Part shown: positions 11,640-23,994 of the stretch, one piece after another
Numbering within the stretch: position 1 is the first letter of the stretch
Layout: the number at the start of each line of letters is the position of its first letter
DNA from: Favolaschia claudopus
Lineage: Eukaryota; Basidiomycota; Agaricomycetes; Agaricales; Mycenaceae
Direction of reading: 5' to 3'
Assembly (NCBI GenBank): GCA_037176885.1
Contig: JAWWNJ010000048.1
Location: 1,513,733-1,577,732, forward strand
DNA: 64,000 nucleotides
Notes under the pieces: model-generated
What the model was told of the DNA's origin: nothing
Databases searched by the model: none
What the model saw: only the letters and a program-made list of their open reading frames with translations
Program-made: the position numbers and the translations under genes

Positions 11640-12035
11640 GAGGAGCGAGCCCCCCTTCACCGGATTCGAGACACCGCTCGTAGCGTCTCATGCGCAAGTC
11701 TTCGTAGGTGAAGGGGACGAGGGACGAGCCCCCCTTCACCGGATTGGAAGACGAAGACAGCCATTGTGAGTAGGGTGAAGGGCGGCTTGAATGACAAGCC
11801 CCCCTTCACCAGGGAGGTTCTACTAACAAGAGGGCGGGACACTATGCACTAGGTGGACATGGTGAAGGCAGGGGAGAGGGAGCGAGCCCCCCTTCACCAG
11901 GCAGAGTCCACCTAAAGTGCAGCGGTGCGCATGAGCAAGGAGCCCCCACGGCGAGCATCACAGGGGAGAGGTCAGAATCAACATTCCCCCCTTGAAATCA
12001 AGTGACGCGGCGCAAGGAGCCCCCCTTCATGATTG
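11640..12035. repeat. Dispersed C-rich repeats inside element C
   Basis: AGCCCCCCTTCACC recurs near 11656, 11730, 11799 and 11885, with a shorter related copy near 12018, at spacings of about 70-130 bases. These sit in non-coding sequence and may be regulatory or packaging repeats; no function can be read. Confidence 0.6.
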
Positions 12036-12997
12036 CGACCACGCAATACGAGACAACAGTATCAAGACGAATCATGAATCCCCGCCGTCAACGCCACCGC
12101 TGCCGCGGGGACGTTACATTGGACAAACACACAGACGCCAGGACACAGAGTCAAGGGGAGGGATGGGATGGAGAGCGGAAGGGAAGGGTGCGAGTCAGAC
12201 ACCAGGCTGCAGAGAAGGCAGCGGACGGCCCCCAGCAAGCCCAGACGTAAGCTTCCCGCTCTTGCACAAACACAGGAGTACCCAGAGAAAGCAGATGAAG
12301 AGGTGTAGTTGACTACAGCCTGCACGATAGGAGAGTCCTTCGAATGAAGGGGGTGGCAACTGTAGCGGCTCGACGAGCTGCCAGCAACAAGTTGCCCCGC
12401 CACCCAATCTCCATGCAGACTGCAGGCGCTCAGAGGTCCCTAGGCACCGGCGGACACCCCTAAGGACGGGGAGGCCGGGGAGATATGGACTTGAGCAACC
12501 TCGCAACTCTCGACAGTGCTCCCTCCAAGCCACACCCACGAAGGCAAGAGGAAAGGAAGCTCACCGGTCAAGAGGGGGAGTGAGACTCGAAGACAGATGA
12601 CACAGCCAGCCAGACGACACAGGAACAGACCCAAGGTCACAGGGGGAGAAGGGAAGGAGTAGTCGAAGTGCCAGTGTGAGCCAGTGACGAGCAGTGGCAT
12701 CTGGCACGAGCCTAAACGGCAGTTGGCCACACACAAGAGGAGGGGAAGTCGACGAGAGGTGGCAAATGCCGAGGGGGGGGGTCCATGGGATGCAGGAGGG
12801 AGAGGGAAGAAGACTTTCAGTGGTAGACACACACACCATACTTGTGTTGCAGTCCCAAAACCCAAATCCTACACCAAGCCATGGGGCAGAGGCTACTCAG
12901 CAACCTCCATGCCCAAAGAATGCACCAAGATGGTCTGCTACTCTTGTGAGGACAGAGGAGGAGGGAGTAGGGTCCGCTATTGGTGACTCTGTTCTGC

Positions 12998-13926
12998 TGT
13001 AAGGGCAACAGCTGCCAGGGCCTGAGGCCCGAGGTACTCAAGAGTCCAACAAGCACTGGGCAGAGGGAGAATCCTTAGAGGACTAGCTACAACAAGAGGA
13101 AGAGTGTCTACTCACCTGGGCAGAGGGAGAATCCTTAGAGAACAGAGTAAGGAGTCTCCATGCCCAGGCGTCACAGTAAAAGGGCGCGTGACGCGTGACT
13201 TCTCACGGGGCGTGGGAACTATGTAGTAGCACAGCATCTATGATGTGATATCAATGATCAGATGATCCAACAGTAGCAGGGAGCCAGGGATATGCCCAGA
13301 AGGGGGAGGATCACAATACTGGTCCAGAGACCGTAGACCGACGAAGGCCCGGAGGTACCCTGTGGTCCGGGGAGCGTGGGAAACCGAAGCCGGAGTCCGG
13401 AGGGCCGGAGCTCGGGGCCCGGAGGGTCGGAGGACCGGAGGAATAGAGCCCAGGGAACCCGGGAAGGACGCTAGAGCCAGGGCGAGACAGCGGAGCATCG
13501 AGGCTTGGGCGACGGAACCGCTGGGGCTTGGCCCAGGTCCGGGGGAGCGTGGGAAGCCGGGCCGGGGTCCGGGGGACCGGAGCCGGAAGGCCGGAGGTCC
13601 GGACGACCAGAGCTCGGAGTACCAGAGCTCTCGGAGGGCTAGAAGTCTGACCGGAAGACCAGTAGGGAACCGGGTTGCGCTGAGCACTAGCTGTAGGAGC
13701 GCAGGGTCGACAGGAGTCTGTCGAGGAGGGGAACAGGGGCATACTGTACATAAGGACAGCATGTGGCATGGGCCTCTACGACAGTAGGCCATGCACAGGG
13801 AACGGGGGGTCGGAAGGAGGAAGATGTGACGAAGGGGGAAGTCTGGAGGGAGTAGCGTTCCCAAGAAGGCTGGAGTGATGCAAGGAATAGCGGAGCGGGT
13901 CGGGGAAGCGGGGGATTCCCCTGACA
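12998..13926. repeat. LTR of element C, right copy
   Basis: 929 bp, identical by eye to 9325-10253, followed by the duplicated AGGCC. A purine-rich stretch (GAGGACAGAGGAGGAGGGAG) lies about 30-50 bases upstream and could be a polypurine tract if C runs left to right. Confidence 0.92.
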
Positions 13927-13931
13927 AGGCC

Positions 13932-14582
13932 CTAGCCATAAAGTAGATTGTCTTTATGGATGAGCCTAGCCACCGCCTGACTGGCATAATTTACCGTGTT
14001 TTTGGCCTATTCGGCGGCATCCGGCACGCAGCCATAATGATGGACAGCTCAGGCGGCAGTGATGCCCATCATATCTTCATCACCCTCTTATCTGAAGGGT
14101 GTACCAAACACTTCCAAACAAATCCTGTAGGTCCATCCGACGTCCACCCCTGCCTTTATCCCTTGCTAAAATCAGCACTTAACGTGGCTGACACCCTCGT
14201 AGCCTTGTTAGGAAGTTTTCCTGTGTACTTTAGGCCTCGTGCGGTTTAATACCTGTACGCAAAGTAGTAGATATAGTATACTTACTCAATTGAATCTATA
14301 GCGCGTTGGAGCTTTCGGAAAGTTTCCTGTGTACTGTATGGCTCGTGTGGTTTAATACCTGCTGGTGGTTGAATACTTGTACGCAATGTAGTACATATAG
14401 TATAAATGAATTAGTATAAAATGAATTTACAGCGCCTTGAATTTCCTCCGCCCTGTACACGTTTAGTGCAAGAACTTCGTGCGATTCTCCACCGTTCGTG
14501 CGATTCAGCACACAACTAAATGGTATTATTGCACCATAAAGCCTGCACAACACCTTCAACAGTACCAAAATCTACGAGCGCG
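13932..14582. other. Non-coding part of transposon D with a duplicated block
   Basis: No convincing gene. Two similar ~100-bp blocks (about 14210-14310 and 14318-14440) share TTTCCTGTGTACT, GGTTTAATACCTG, TACGCAA.GTAGTA and ATATAGTATA. They lie downstream of the transposase stop and may be subterminal repeats or polyadenylation sequence. Confidence 0.5.
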
Positions 14583-17500
14583 TCATAAAAAATCTATATC
14601 CCCCGGCTCCTCGCGAATTTCCCTCCCCTCCTCTTCTCCCGTGGTGATATCCACAAATTGCTCGTCCTCCAGCGCCGCTCGCACCACTTCGGAAGCAGCT
14701 GTATCCCACATCGACCGAAACCGCCGAGCAATTGCGCGCGCCATCGAGGCCTGACGAGCAGCATATGCTCGTAAGCCGGCGCGCACATCCTCGCGCACCT
14801 CCCGCTCCACCACCAGCCTTTGTTCCCACCAAATAGCGCGTGAATGCAGGAAACGAAGAACGCGCTTCATCTCCTCGCGGAGCAACATGACTTCCTCCGT
14901 CCAGCGATCCCGCCGCGCCTGCGCGCGGGACCACTCTATGCGAACCGCTGAACTGTCGTTCAGCTCTGAATCATCCCAACACGAGCTGACAATGACTCAC
15001 CCTCTCGTAGTTCTTCTTCATCCTCTCCAGGTCCACCCCCACTCGTCCAAATCCAGGACATCTGTTTTTTGGCACGCTGACCCCTACCCTCCTTCCGCCC
15101 CGCGACCTTTGACCGATAGCGTTCCCTCGTGGTCGACCCCACGCGACCCAATCTCCTCCGAGCGCCCATATCCACCTCCTCCATCTGATCTCCGCGTATA
15201 TCGTCGTCGCGCAAAACCTTCCATTCCCCACAGTTCTCCTCCCCCCTCAGAGCAATTAATGCCTCTCGACTCGATCGATATTTCTTCGCGATGTCCTGGA
15301 TGTTGTTTTCAATGCGTTGGGACAGGACGGCCGATCGTGTTCCCTCTCTTTGCCCCCGAACGCGCAAGTCCTTCCAATCCCACAAATGAGTCCTTGACAG
15401 TAACGCCCGCCGCAGTTTTGCTATACCGTCGCTCAGCTGACCCTCCCGCAACCTCGCCTCCCTCTCGAGTAAGCGTCCAGAGCAACCCGCCCTGCGCCCC
15501 GCTGGAAGTCCTGACGGTAGGTAGAGGAGGACGTCTTCAGCCTCGGGCGCAGGAAGCTCAGAATCGCGACCATCATCCTCCTCCATCAGTTCCTCCACCG
15601 CACCCGGCATATAAACGGCTTGCAGACGACGGAACTTGGCAAGCTTCACGAAGAAAGCCCGCCGCATTTGCGAGATCCGCTCCGTCTGATCCACGAGCAG
15701 CAGCGGCCGCTGCCTCAGCTCGCGACGAATCCGAGCCCTATTGGTGACAAGAGCGGTCAATTCCACATCGTACAACAAAACTTTAGAACTCACTGCTGGT
15801 TTTCTAGCTGCATACCCATCACCAAGAAAGCACTCATGCTGGTGCTGTGCAATTTCTTTCCAGGTGTCACCGCCGCCACCTCCTCCAGCTCCTCCTTCGC
15901 CAGTTGCCTGCGAATTGTCGTTTCAGACACACCTGAGATCCAAATAGTGTTAGTGGTGCTCGTCTTTCGCTGCCTCTCATCCGCACTCACTCTCAATCTT
16001 GGAAGCGACATACGGATTCGGCTGATCTCGATCTGCGACCCACGCATCCACCATCGCCTGCCATTCACTTCGCAAGTCGTCGTCCAACGATCCATCCACT
16101 TGCTGGAAGCCGGCTATCTGCCGGTCCCGTTCCTCAATCGCGACCACCAGCTTGTGTGGCAGAGCCGTACCTATTGTAAGAAAGATTTCCTTCAACTATC
16201 AAATATTAGACACACGAACGGCGCACCTAATGAAATGTTCTTTTCCCAGTTATGGTGATCCAGACGATCGTCGATAGCATCGCCCCGAGCTCCTCTGCCC
16301 ATCTCCCTCGAAGCCCAGCCCAAAGTATTGAAGCGAGACCACGTCCGCTCAATACCCTCGCCGTCCGTCCGTCCCACCCCCTTGGTGTAAGTCAGCGAGT
16401 TTTGAGCTTGACAAGAGCGTTCGTGGGCAGCTGCGTGCCAGACAGGCAGGGCGAAAAGCACTGTCATCTTCGTTAGGTCGAGGCGCAGGCGTTCCGGAAC
16501 CTTCTCCATGCGAGTTGGGAAGTATATTCTCCATTGGCACGCTATGTCGTAGGAAATGGCCAAGAACAGGGCTAGAATCCCCAGCACGGCGCTAAGCACT
16601 ATGTAATCCATATTTGAGTACCTATTTCGGAGTATTTCAGTCTCTGTCAATTACCCTCTTCACCCCAGCTAAATCGAGTAACACACCTTTCACCTTTTTG
16701 AAGGTCCCCGACACCTTGCGGGCGCACGGACTCGTGCCTCGCACAAACGACTCCCCCCACGCCTGAGCTTCGCAAGCCCGTCGTCGATCTAGTATCCTTC
16801 TGCAGCAAAGCTTGAAATGCGACGCACGTCGAAACCTAGAAAGAATCAGTCTTATGTTAGACGCTGAAACCCCACGGCCCAATTGCAAAAACCTGTACTC
16901 ACATCTTCCTCGCCGACGTACGATCGCAGGTGTTCGTGGTAGGGAGCCTCCTCGACCATATAGGCCCACCCATCTCCAAGAGGCGGGTCATCGCGTTCGT
17001 TGGCACGAAGGCGATGCCGCATGTGGAAGTTGGCATCCATTGCGACGATGAGCATATACAGGAATCTGTTACATGATGTTAGAGCTGTTAGCTGTAAGAG
17101 ACCGAGACTTACTGAAATTCCGGGGAAACATCCCGCCAACCCTCGGGTAAATTCATCCCTTCCTGCGGACACGCCCAACAGAGCACGGCGCATTCGCCGC
17201 CTTTTGTTCCAAGCGCCCCACGTTCGTCGTGCGCTCGCCCCGCGCGCTGCAATCTCTTCAAGAAAGCAAACTGTCTGCTCATTCTGCCAAAGGCTTTGTA
17301 TCTATCCTGCCGCCCCAAATCAGAACGGTGAACTTACTGAAACTAAAACACAACGCACCGGGATTGCATTAACGCGAGTAGCATCCGTAGAGCGCTCCAT
17401 GATTCGCACCAAGTCATGGACCGTCAAATTTCCCACTGCATTCTGCAGACGAAACGTCCGCAAGGTCCCAATTGTCGCGCACGTCCCAGGATCGACGGTG

Positions 17501-18381
17501 GTGGCGGGATACCACCCGTTACGCAACAATTGCTGCAGATTATTGGCGTGGTCGGAAATGTCGCAGCCGCAGTAACGGAATTTGACTGTGTGAATCACGG
17601 GAAAATCCATTACCACGATTTCTCGGACGGCGGGGGCGGGTCGGGGGCAAGGAAAGCCTCCATGGCCTAGCTGGAATACGAAATCCAACTTGCACAGTGC
17701 TGTCGCAGACCAAAACTTCCCAGTCCACTCCTTCAGGTATGTTAACCATTTTTCCTTTCCACTAACGAATAACGGCCGCGCTTACCTCCAAGGAATGCAG
17801 TGGTGTAAGCTGGTGTCGCTTAACCACACACGCATGGCACTGCACAAATACCCCGCAGTCCTTGCAACGAAATTTCCGCAGGGACGATGCCCAGTCCATC
17901 CCGCAGCACGCGCACGTCGGGCTCGCAGGCGCAGCCTCATGCCTGAGTAATTCATCCAGGAAAAGCTCAGCGAGAGGTCGCCATAGTCTCATAGGCTCGT
18001 CCTGCAAGGTATTAATGTTCGCCTCCAGCCCAACTCAGCTCACACGTAGCTTACCGAACTGATATAACGCTTCCGTTTAGCGCCTGCATTCTCATTCTCC
18101 CCCCTGTCATCGCTGTTGTCCAAGTCATCGTGCAGGCCAGTGTTATCGTCGCGAAGAGGTACCCAGCCGCTGAGGCTGTCGTTCAGGTCGGAAGGTAGGA
18201 CTTTTCGTTTCTTCGCCTGCACGTTAATCGCGTCCATTCGTTTTCGGCGGCCGTCCTGAGAGGAGTGAAAAGCTGAATCACTGGTAAGGTCTCCAGCGCG
18301 ACTTTCGTAGTCGATGTAGGATTCAATGTGCTTCCGTGTGTTAGGCGCACGCGTCGGCGATACGTTGAAGCTGGCAGCCAT
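14583..18381 (-). CDS. KDZ transposase (multi-exon)
   Basis: Transposase of the Kyakuja-Dileera-Zisupton superfamily. The ATG is at 18379-18381 (MAASF). In protein order: a basic N-terminal tail; a CxC cysteine cluster (CACC, then FRCKDC, VQCHACVVKRH) at 18007-17762; an LGH-G-PCP block and WYPATTVDPGT at 17690-17470; acidic motif DANFHMRHR near 17040; motif SYDIACQW near 16550; and GVGRTDGEGIERTW near 16370, supplying the expected Asp, Asp and Glu. A long helical C-terminal region (15790-14583) includes YMPGA, a WEEV-like block and ends at TGA 14583. Exons are separated by short GT-AG introns. Exon edges were judged by eye; I saw no certain inactivating lesion. Confidence 0.88.
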
Positions 18382-18747
18382 AACCGTTTGCGAAGAGCCA
18401 GGAGATGAGCCGGAAAGTAAGAGAACGAGAGTACAGTTTGGCGGTGATCTTCAAGGAGTCTTTGATGGGACGAGGTGGCCAGCACCCACCGCCAACGAGG
18501 TTTGAGATTTCAAAGAAAAAGACATTGGGACACAAACGATATATACAGTGAAGAGGAAGAAGGTGAGCACCGCCACACCTTCCTTTTTGGGCCAAAAAAG
18601 ACAGTCGTCGAAACTCCAAGTTGTCATTGACAAACAAGACGAGACTACAAGGACTACAAGACTACCAAAGATATTCAAGGGCTACCAACGTATTCAACAG
18701 TACCAGCATATTTGGACGACACGTTAACATGAAGACAAAATTACCGA

Positions 18748-21700
18748 CTAGTTCAGCGGAATGACCTCGGTGCGCATAGTTCTGACTACAAGGGTCCCGT
18801 CATGCGCAGGGAACGCGCACTCTTCCTTCCTGGTGTGATCACCATGCTTTCCGTCGGTGCAGGCGCAGCGAACATCCCGCCAGCCGAAAACGCTCACCAA
18901 CTGAGAAACAGTCAAACCGTCAAATAGGGACCTCGAACGCCAAGGAGACACTTACTCGCAGGCCATGGGGACCGCTGTCGACGGCGGGAGCGCTGGTGAA
19001 GCTGGGACCGGGTGCACCGGGGGCTGGTGCCGCGGAGGTCTTCTTGTTATTCAAGCCAGGAGACGGGGTCACAGCGACGTCGGCAGCGGAGACAGTCGCT
19101 GCAGTCGGACCACCAGACGCGTTGGCAACGTCGTCGGGAACAGCGGTCGTTGCGTGAGGTGCGGTCGGCGCCTGAGGTGCGATCGGCGCGTGAGGTGCGG
19201 TCGCACTGACGTTGTAGCTGACGAGGGTTGCAGTGAGGGCACGAGCTACGGGCATGGAGCGCTCCCCGCGCTCAAGAGGGGGGGCAGATTCCGCCCAAGC
19301 GCGCTCAATCGGCTCACCGTTGACGGCGCCGACGCCGCTGGAGGACGCGATGAAACTAAACAAGGGAGGAAGCCCGGAGCTGTGTATTGCAAGTCAATCG
19401 AGATTGGAGACTGTCACGTACCGTGCCCTTCCCAGGACTCCTACACACTTTCCCACGCATTCCCATCCTTCTCCGGCACTGGACCTATCTCCCTGTTCAT
19501 CCAGTCGACCCTTCCGATACTCCCTCGTGCATTCCGATATGCTTCCGTCCTATCCAACCCTCTTGTCCTGGACTCCTAACCCGGACTCCGACCTCCCGGA
19601 GTATCCTACTGCACTATACAACTCCGAGTTCCCCTCACCGGAGTTTCTGTAGCACTATGGAACTCAGTCGGTCTTCCCGTTTGGATCTCGACTTCACCTT
19701 TGCCTTCTCCATGCCGTTCCGACCTATGACGCACTTCCCCGTGGATCCCTCGGACTCCGAGTAGTCTCTCCCAGAGTTCCTGACAGTGCCATTGACATCC
19801 TCGGACTTCCGTACAGTCTGTCGGAGTCCCAATCCCATTGGCATTCAAGTCGACTCCGCTCCTATCGCACTTCTCCTGTCCATCCCACTTCCCTTGTGCT
19901 CTCCACGCTTTGCGCACGTCCTGGACTAATTCCTCGGACATCTCGGACTCCGACACAGCCTCGGACTTCGGAGTTTGATCTACAACTCCATAGCCCTCAG
20001 TCGGAGCAATGGGTTTTTACGCAATGAAGTATTCTGAGCGTTTCCCATTAATCTGACTTGTGGACTCTTCCTCCATGGTGCAGTGCAACTCCGAATAACT
20101 CCGCTGGAGTTCTCCGACCATCCGGTCCGACTCGGAGTTCTCCCACACCTCAAGAATCTCCCGGACTTCCTCTAGTGTCCCGGAGTTTGGGTTTTATCAT
20201 GTGTGCGCATTTCCGTTCATCTGTCTTGGCATTCTTATTGTCTTTGTTACTTCCTTGCCTCATTGCTATGCCTTATGACCCTATGCATCACTTCCGTCAC
20301 TTCCCATCAATCCTCCCTTATTGTCTTCAGTTCCACTTACCTCCTTCCGGTTACATGTCTTATTGTTCTTATTGTTTTACCTCCGGACTTTGCTCGGACT
20401 TTCTGTTTAGTTTAAATATCCTTCCGTATTCAGTAGTACCTCAGTCTGATTATCGACAACGACTACACTCTTGTCTCTGGTCCTTCTTTGTCCTGCTTAT
20501 CTTATCCTCTTGCTTTAATGCTATTTATCTTGCTCTTCACTTCTTTGTTCGACTTGGTCTGAAATTGGGCACGAGCGTAGAGAACGGCGCAGCGCGCGAG
20601 CTGAAGCCAAGCCCACTCCGATCCTTCCTCCGATCTCCGCTCCGAACTCCGATCCGAACTCCGCCGGACTTTCCCACGACTCTCGGAGTCCTCCTGTGCG
20701 GAGTCACCTCTTCATTCTGCACCTGCACTTGCACCTCGGACTTCATCTCCAACCTCCGGTACTCCGAATGTGCTTGTGTGCGTCTGGAGTATCTGTTCAT
20801 TTACTCCACTTCCCCTTCTTGCCCTTTGCTTCATTCCCGGAGCATCGTCTTGTCCACCACTCTGTCTCGAAACTTCATTCCGTCCATTTCGCAGTCTTGC
20901 CGGACTTTCGTCAATCAACTCCGGCTTCTCTGATCCGTCCCTCGGAGTTTCCCACGGACATCCGTCCCGATTCGTGACAGAGACCTTCAGCCAAAGCCAA
21001 ACTTACCTCGCCCACGCGCCCCTAACGGATTCGTCACCCTTGGCCAGGTCGTCGGCGAAGTTCTGGTCAATGAGCTCGACCACAGCGGCAGCGCTCTGAG
21101 CGACGCTGAGATCTTCTTCTTCCGGCTTGTACGGATGCCCGCCGAACCAGAAAACAGGCGGCGGCGGAACAAACTCTTCCTCGTCGGAAGAGTCGCTAGT
21201 GTGCGATGAGGTCAGTTGGCGAAGCGCAGAGGAAACGGGGTAAGTAACTCACCTGTAAGGACCGTCGTCCTTACAGTCGGCGGATTCGGCCGCCTCTTGC
21301 GCCTCGCGGTACTTGGTGCGGAAGTATTGCGTGACCAGCTCATACGTAGCGGCCGATCGGGCTTTCTTCTCGGCGTCGTCGCCTGGAGCCACGGGGGAAT
21401 CGGGATGTCCACCCCTCATGTACCTCTGATAGTACTCCAGAAGTACTTGCGCCTTCTCCGCACTAAAGTGTACATACTCGTCAACACCCTGAACGGCAAC
21501 GCGAAAGACCAGACACTTACGGCGGCAACCCCGACACCACGGCGGTGGACGAGAAATCGAACGTCAGAGCTTTCTTGACGGGAGGGGGCGGAGGGGGCTG
21601 AGGGGTTTTTGTCTTGAAGTCTGAGTGAACGAGTCGTCAGCGGTGAACGTGTCTGTCGAGAAACAGTCGACTTACAGCGAATTCTCTTACGAGGCTGCGT

Positions 21701-21784
21701 CGAAGACGGTGGGGTAGGAGAAGAACGGGCAGGAGAGGAGGAGGGGAGAGGCGAGGAGCCAGGGAGTGGGGAATTTTGAGACAT
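18748..21784 (-). CDS. Hypothetical multi-exon cargo gene of transposon D
   Basis: Not assigned to a family. ATG at 21784 (MSQNSPLPG), stop TAG at 18748. Exons read as a Ser/Pro-rich start, a basic PRKRIR patch, a proline run followed by VKKALTFDFSS, a helical stretch around 21470-21270 (DEYVHFSAEKAQVLLEYY, then YELVTQYFRTKYREAQ), an acidic segment (21190-21010), an Ala/Pro-rich segment (19360-18960) and a small Cys-containing last exon (CACTDGKHGDH). Introns have clear GT-AG ends. One intron has swollen because solo LTR E (19412-20979) inserted in it. The start lies 351 bases from the divergent TET/JBP-like gene. Confidence 0.6.
19412..20979. repeat. Solo LTR E inside an intron
   Basis: Begins TGTCACG and ends CGTGACA, flanked by the 5-bp duplication GAGAC (19407-19411 and 20980-20984). 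No internal region or second LTR is present, so it looks like a recombined solo LTR of 1568 bp. It is densely studded with ACTCCG/CGGAGT. A 291-codon open frame at 20058-20933 is low complexity and not believed. The host intron still begins GTAAGT (minus strand, near 21006) and ends TTTAG near 19360. Confidence 0.8.
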
Positions 21785-22135
21785 TGTCGCCACTGCAAGA
21801 AGAAAGTGAGGCGCGTAGACTTTATATGTACCTCGCTTGGAGGAGCAAACGAACTTGGAGGAGCAAACGAACCGGCTTACTTGTTTCGACACAGCATCCG
21901 AACAAGCCGAACCATCGCGACACCAGATCCAGATCTCCCGCCGCGTCCGCAAGACCTCCGAATTGGGACAAGCGCAATCAAAGGTCTATATTCGGAGTTA
22001 GATAGGGACTGGCGAAAGAAAGGCTGAGAAAGCAATACATTAACGACAAACCGAAGGCAAGAAAAAACCTGGCACCGACTCTCACTTTCCTCCCCCTTCT
22101 TCCCTTCCCCCCAATCCTTCCCTTGACTATCAGCC
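21785..22135. promoter_or_regulatory. Shared divergent promoter region
   Basis: 351 bases between two genes that start outward. It contains the direct repeat GAGGAGCAAACGAAC twice (about 21838-21872) and pyrimidine-rich stretches just before the + strand ATG at 22136. Coordinated expression is possible but not shown. Confidence 0.45.
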
Positions 22136-23734
22136 ATGCAGCGCGGTCGCATCCGCAACCCGAACGCCATCCCCCCGCCTGCGCGAATCCCGACCCGACT
22201 TCCCCGCATTCTATCGTCTGGAATTGACGTTCTGGATGACCCTGAAGACCCCCACATTCCTTTTAATCTTACCACCCGCCTTCACAAAGCGCTTGCTCGA
22301 CACGATCCGTCTCTTCCGTTCCCCGGCGACCCTCTGCCTATGGAAGCTGTGCCTTCCGCCGTCCGAGCACTTGCGTATTCTCCTTTCCCGTACCTGTCCG
22401 GGTCAGGCACTCTCGTCCAGCCTCTCCGCAGCCCCCAGCGCAAGAGGGTTCGTCAACGGCAGGAGGCGCGCTCCGCCGCCCTTCGCGAGAAGCGCTTCCG
22501 CACGATGCTGGAGATCGCACTGGCCATATCCTCGAGACACCGAATTCGTCTGCCCTCGTCTCGTTCTCTGTACCGCCTCCCCAATGGTCGTGGGCCCTCC
22601 GCCGAGAACACACTCTTCATCGAAGACAGAGACTATGCGATGCATGAACTTGTCGGCCCTACCGCTCGCTTCCAGATGCGAAACGTTGATTGGGACGCGA
22701 TGTAAGTGCTTTCGATCTTGCCTCGTGGGTGTAAGTACGTCACCGCTGAAGTTTGCGCGTAGAAACGTCAGAGTGGTTGCCAGCGAGAACAAAGCCGTTG
22801 TGGTGCTGGCAGGAGTCGGCATAACTGGCGATTGGGACGAGGAAGTCATGGACCCACTGACTGTCGCTTGCGCAGGGGAGGCGGCCGCCCTGCGTCGGCG
22901 CAATGGCGATTATCCTGTTCTGTTCACGGGCGTCGGGCACTATTTCAATGAAGACAAGGTTAGTTTCTATCCGCCACCTTCACCGTCTCTCACACCTTCT
23001 AGCCGGCGCGTTACCCCGGCAGCCGGGCCTTAGATGTCTTGGCGATGTCTACCTTGTTCACCAGCGTCCCTATGAAGCGCCTCATTTCGTTCACGAACAG
23101 TAAGTGTGAGATGAGGATAATGGCTGTGCACGCGCTAATCATCATTAGGTCTGCTTGAGGCGTATTGTCCCACGGCTTTCAGCGTCCTTGAAGACCAGAA
23201 GGCGCAACTTCTCGCCTACGCCCCCGACGCTGTCTACCCATGCGAGACCAGCGTGTTCTCCGCGATCACTTTAGAATTGGGCGGACCTCACCACATTCTC
23301 TCCCCTTTCGGCCCTCACGGTCACTATGATCCCGCCACTTGGTGCATAATCACTTCCATAGGCGTTTACGACTGTCGGGTTGGGGGTCACATCATCCTCT
23401 GGGACATCGGCTGGGTCCTCGTGTTCCCGCCCGGAGCGTCAATTCTGCTGCCGCCGGGCTTGGTCCGCTATTCCTTCGTCGAGGTCGCCCCGCACGAATA
23501 TCGGTACCTCCTTATTCAGTTCGCAGGGGCAGGCACGAAAACGGCGAGCGCAAGGATGAAGAATTCGCGGCTGAGGCCACTAGAGCAGAATACACTGAGC
23601 GCGAGGTCAAACGCCGGGCATCTCACCTCTCCGCTCTCGAGTCGTTTGAGCCGATGGAGGAACTTCCTCTGGGACTATGCACTTTCCCGTACCGTGGTCA
23701 GAACCCCCCTCCTGCGCCCTTCCCTTATAATTAG
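22136..23734 (+). CDS. TET/JBP-like 2-oxoglutarate dioxygenase-fold protein
   Basis: Resembles the expanded mushroom TET/JBP family, whose active members oxidise methylated DNA bases. Exons: 22136-22701, 22763 to about 22960, about 23003 to 23100, and 23150 on; introns are GT-AG, 40-60 bp. The double-stranded beta-helix core lies at 23253-23530: an H-x-D motif (HYD) in the GPHGHYDPATW stretch, then GGHIILWDIGW, FPPGASILLP and YRYLLIQF. In family members I recall, the second metal-binding His follows the ILLP strand; here that place reads RYSF, so His appears replaced by Tyr. A one-base shift near 23532 separates the core from the charged tail (EEFAAEATRAEYTERE). Probably inactive as an enzyme, or a binding-only version. 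Confidence 0.7.
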
Positions 23735-23743
23735 TTCGTCGCC

Positions 23744-23823
23744 GTTTTCTGCTCGCACGTAGTATAAATTTTTGTCATTTGTGTTTTCTGCTCGTACGTA
23801 GTATACTTTTTTGTCATTTGTTG
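23744..23823. repeat. Tandem duplication of ~40 bp
   Basis: GTTTTCTGCTCG.ACGTAGTATA..TTTTTGTCATTTG occurs twice head to tail just after the dioxygenase-like gene stop. Probably a recent 3'-flank duplication. Confidence 0.75.
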
Positions 23824-23994
23824 ATCACAAAGCATACTTTTAATTGGTTCGCACCCTGAAGGCAAAGGAACAGAGAAAACCTGAGATTTGAGAGCGAAAT
23901 TCTACTGAGTACACCACTCTACGATACCCATAAATAGGGAAAGCATTTAAGCAAAGCAAATATGTAAAGCTGCGAGATAAACGTCTGTCCGTGG

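Larger units (their letters stand above)
9325..13926. mobile_element. Non-autonomous LTR element C (LARD-like)
   Basis: Two 929-bp LTRs (9325-10253 and 12998-13926) flank 2.74 kb without recognisable coding sequence. Both LTRs start TGTAAGGG and end CTGACA; the 5-bp duplication AGGCC is at 9320-9324 and 13927-13931. The LTRs look identical base for base, so this is probably the youngest insertion here. Long open frames inside the GC-rich LTR appear on both strands and are not considered genes. No convincing PBS was recognised, so the orientation is undetermined. Confidence 0.9.

Noticed and set aside
12195..12865. Overlapping long minus-strand frames in the interior of C
   Set aside because: Three frames open at once in biased sequence; no supporting motif.
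20058..20933. 291-codon open frame inside E
   Set aside because: Leu/Ser/Pro low complexity arising from pyrimidine-rich LTR; no recognised domain or intron pattern.
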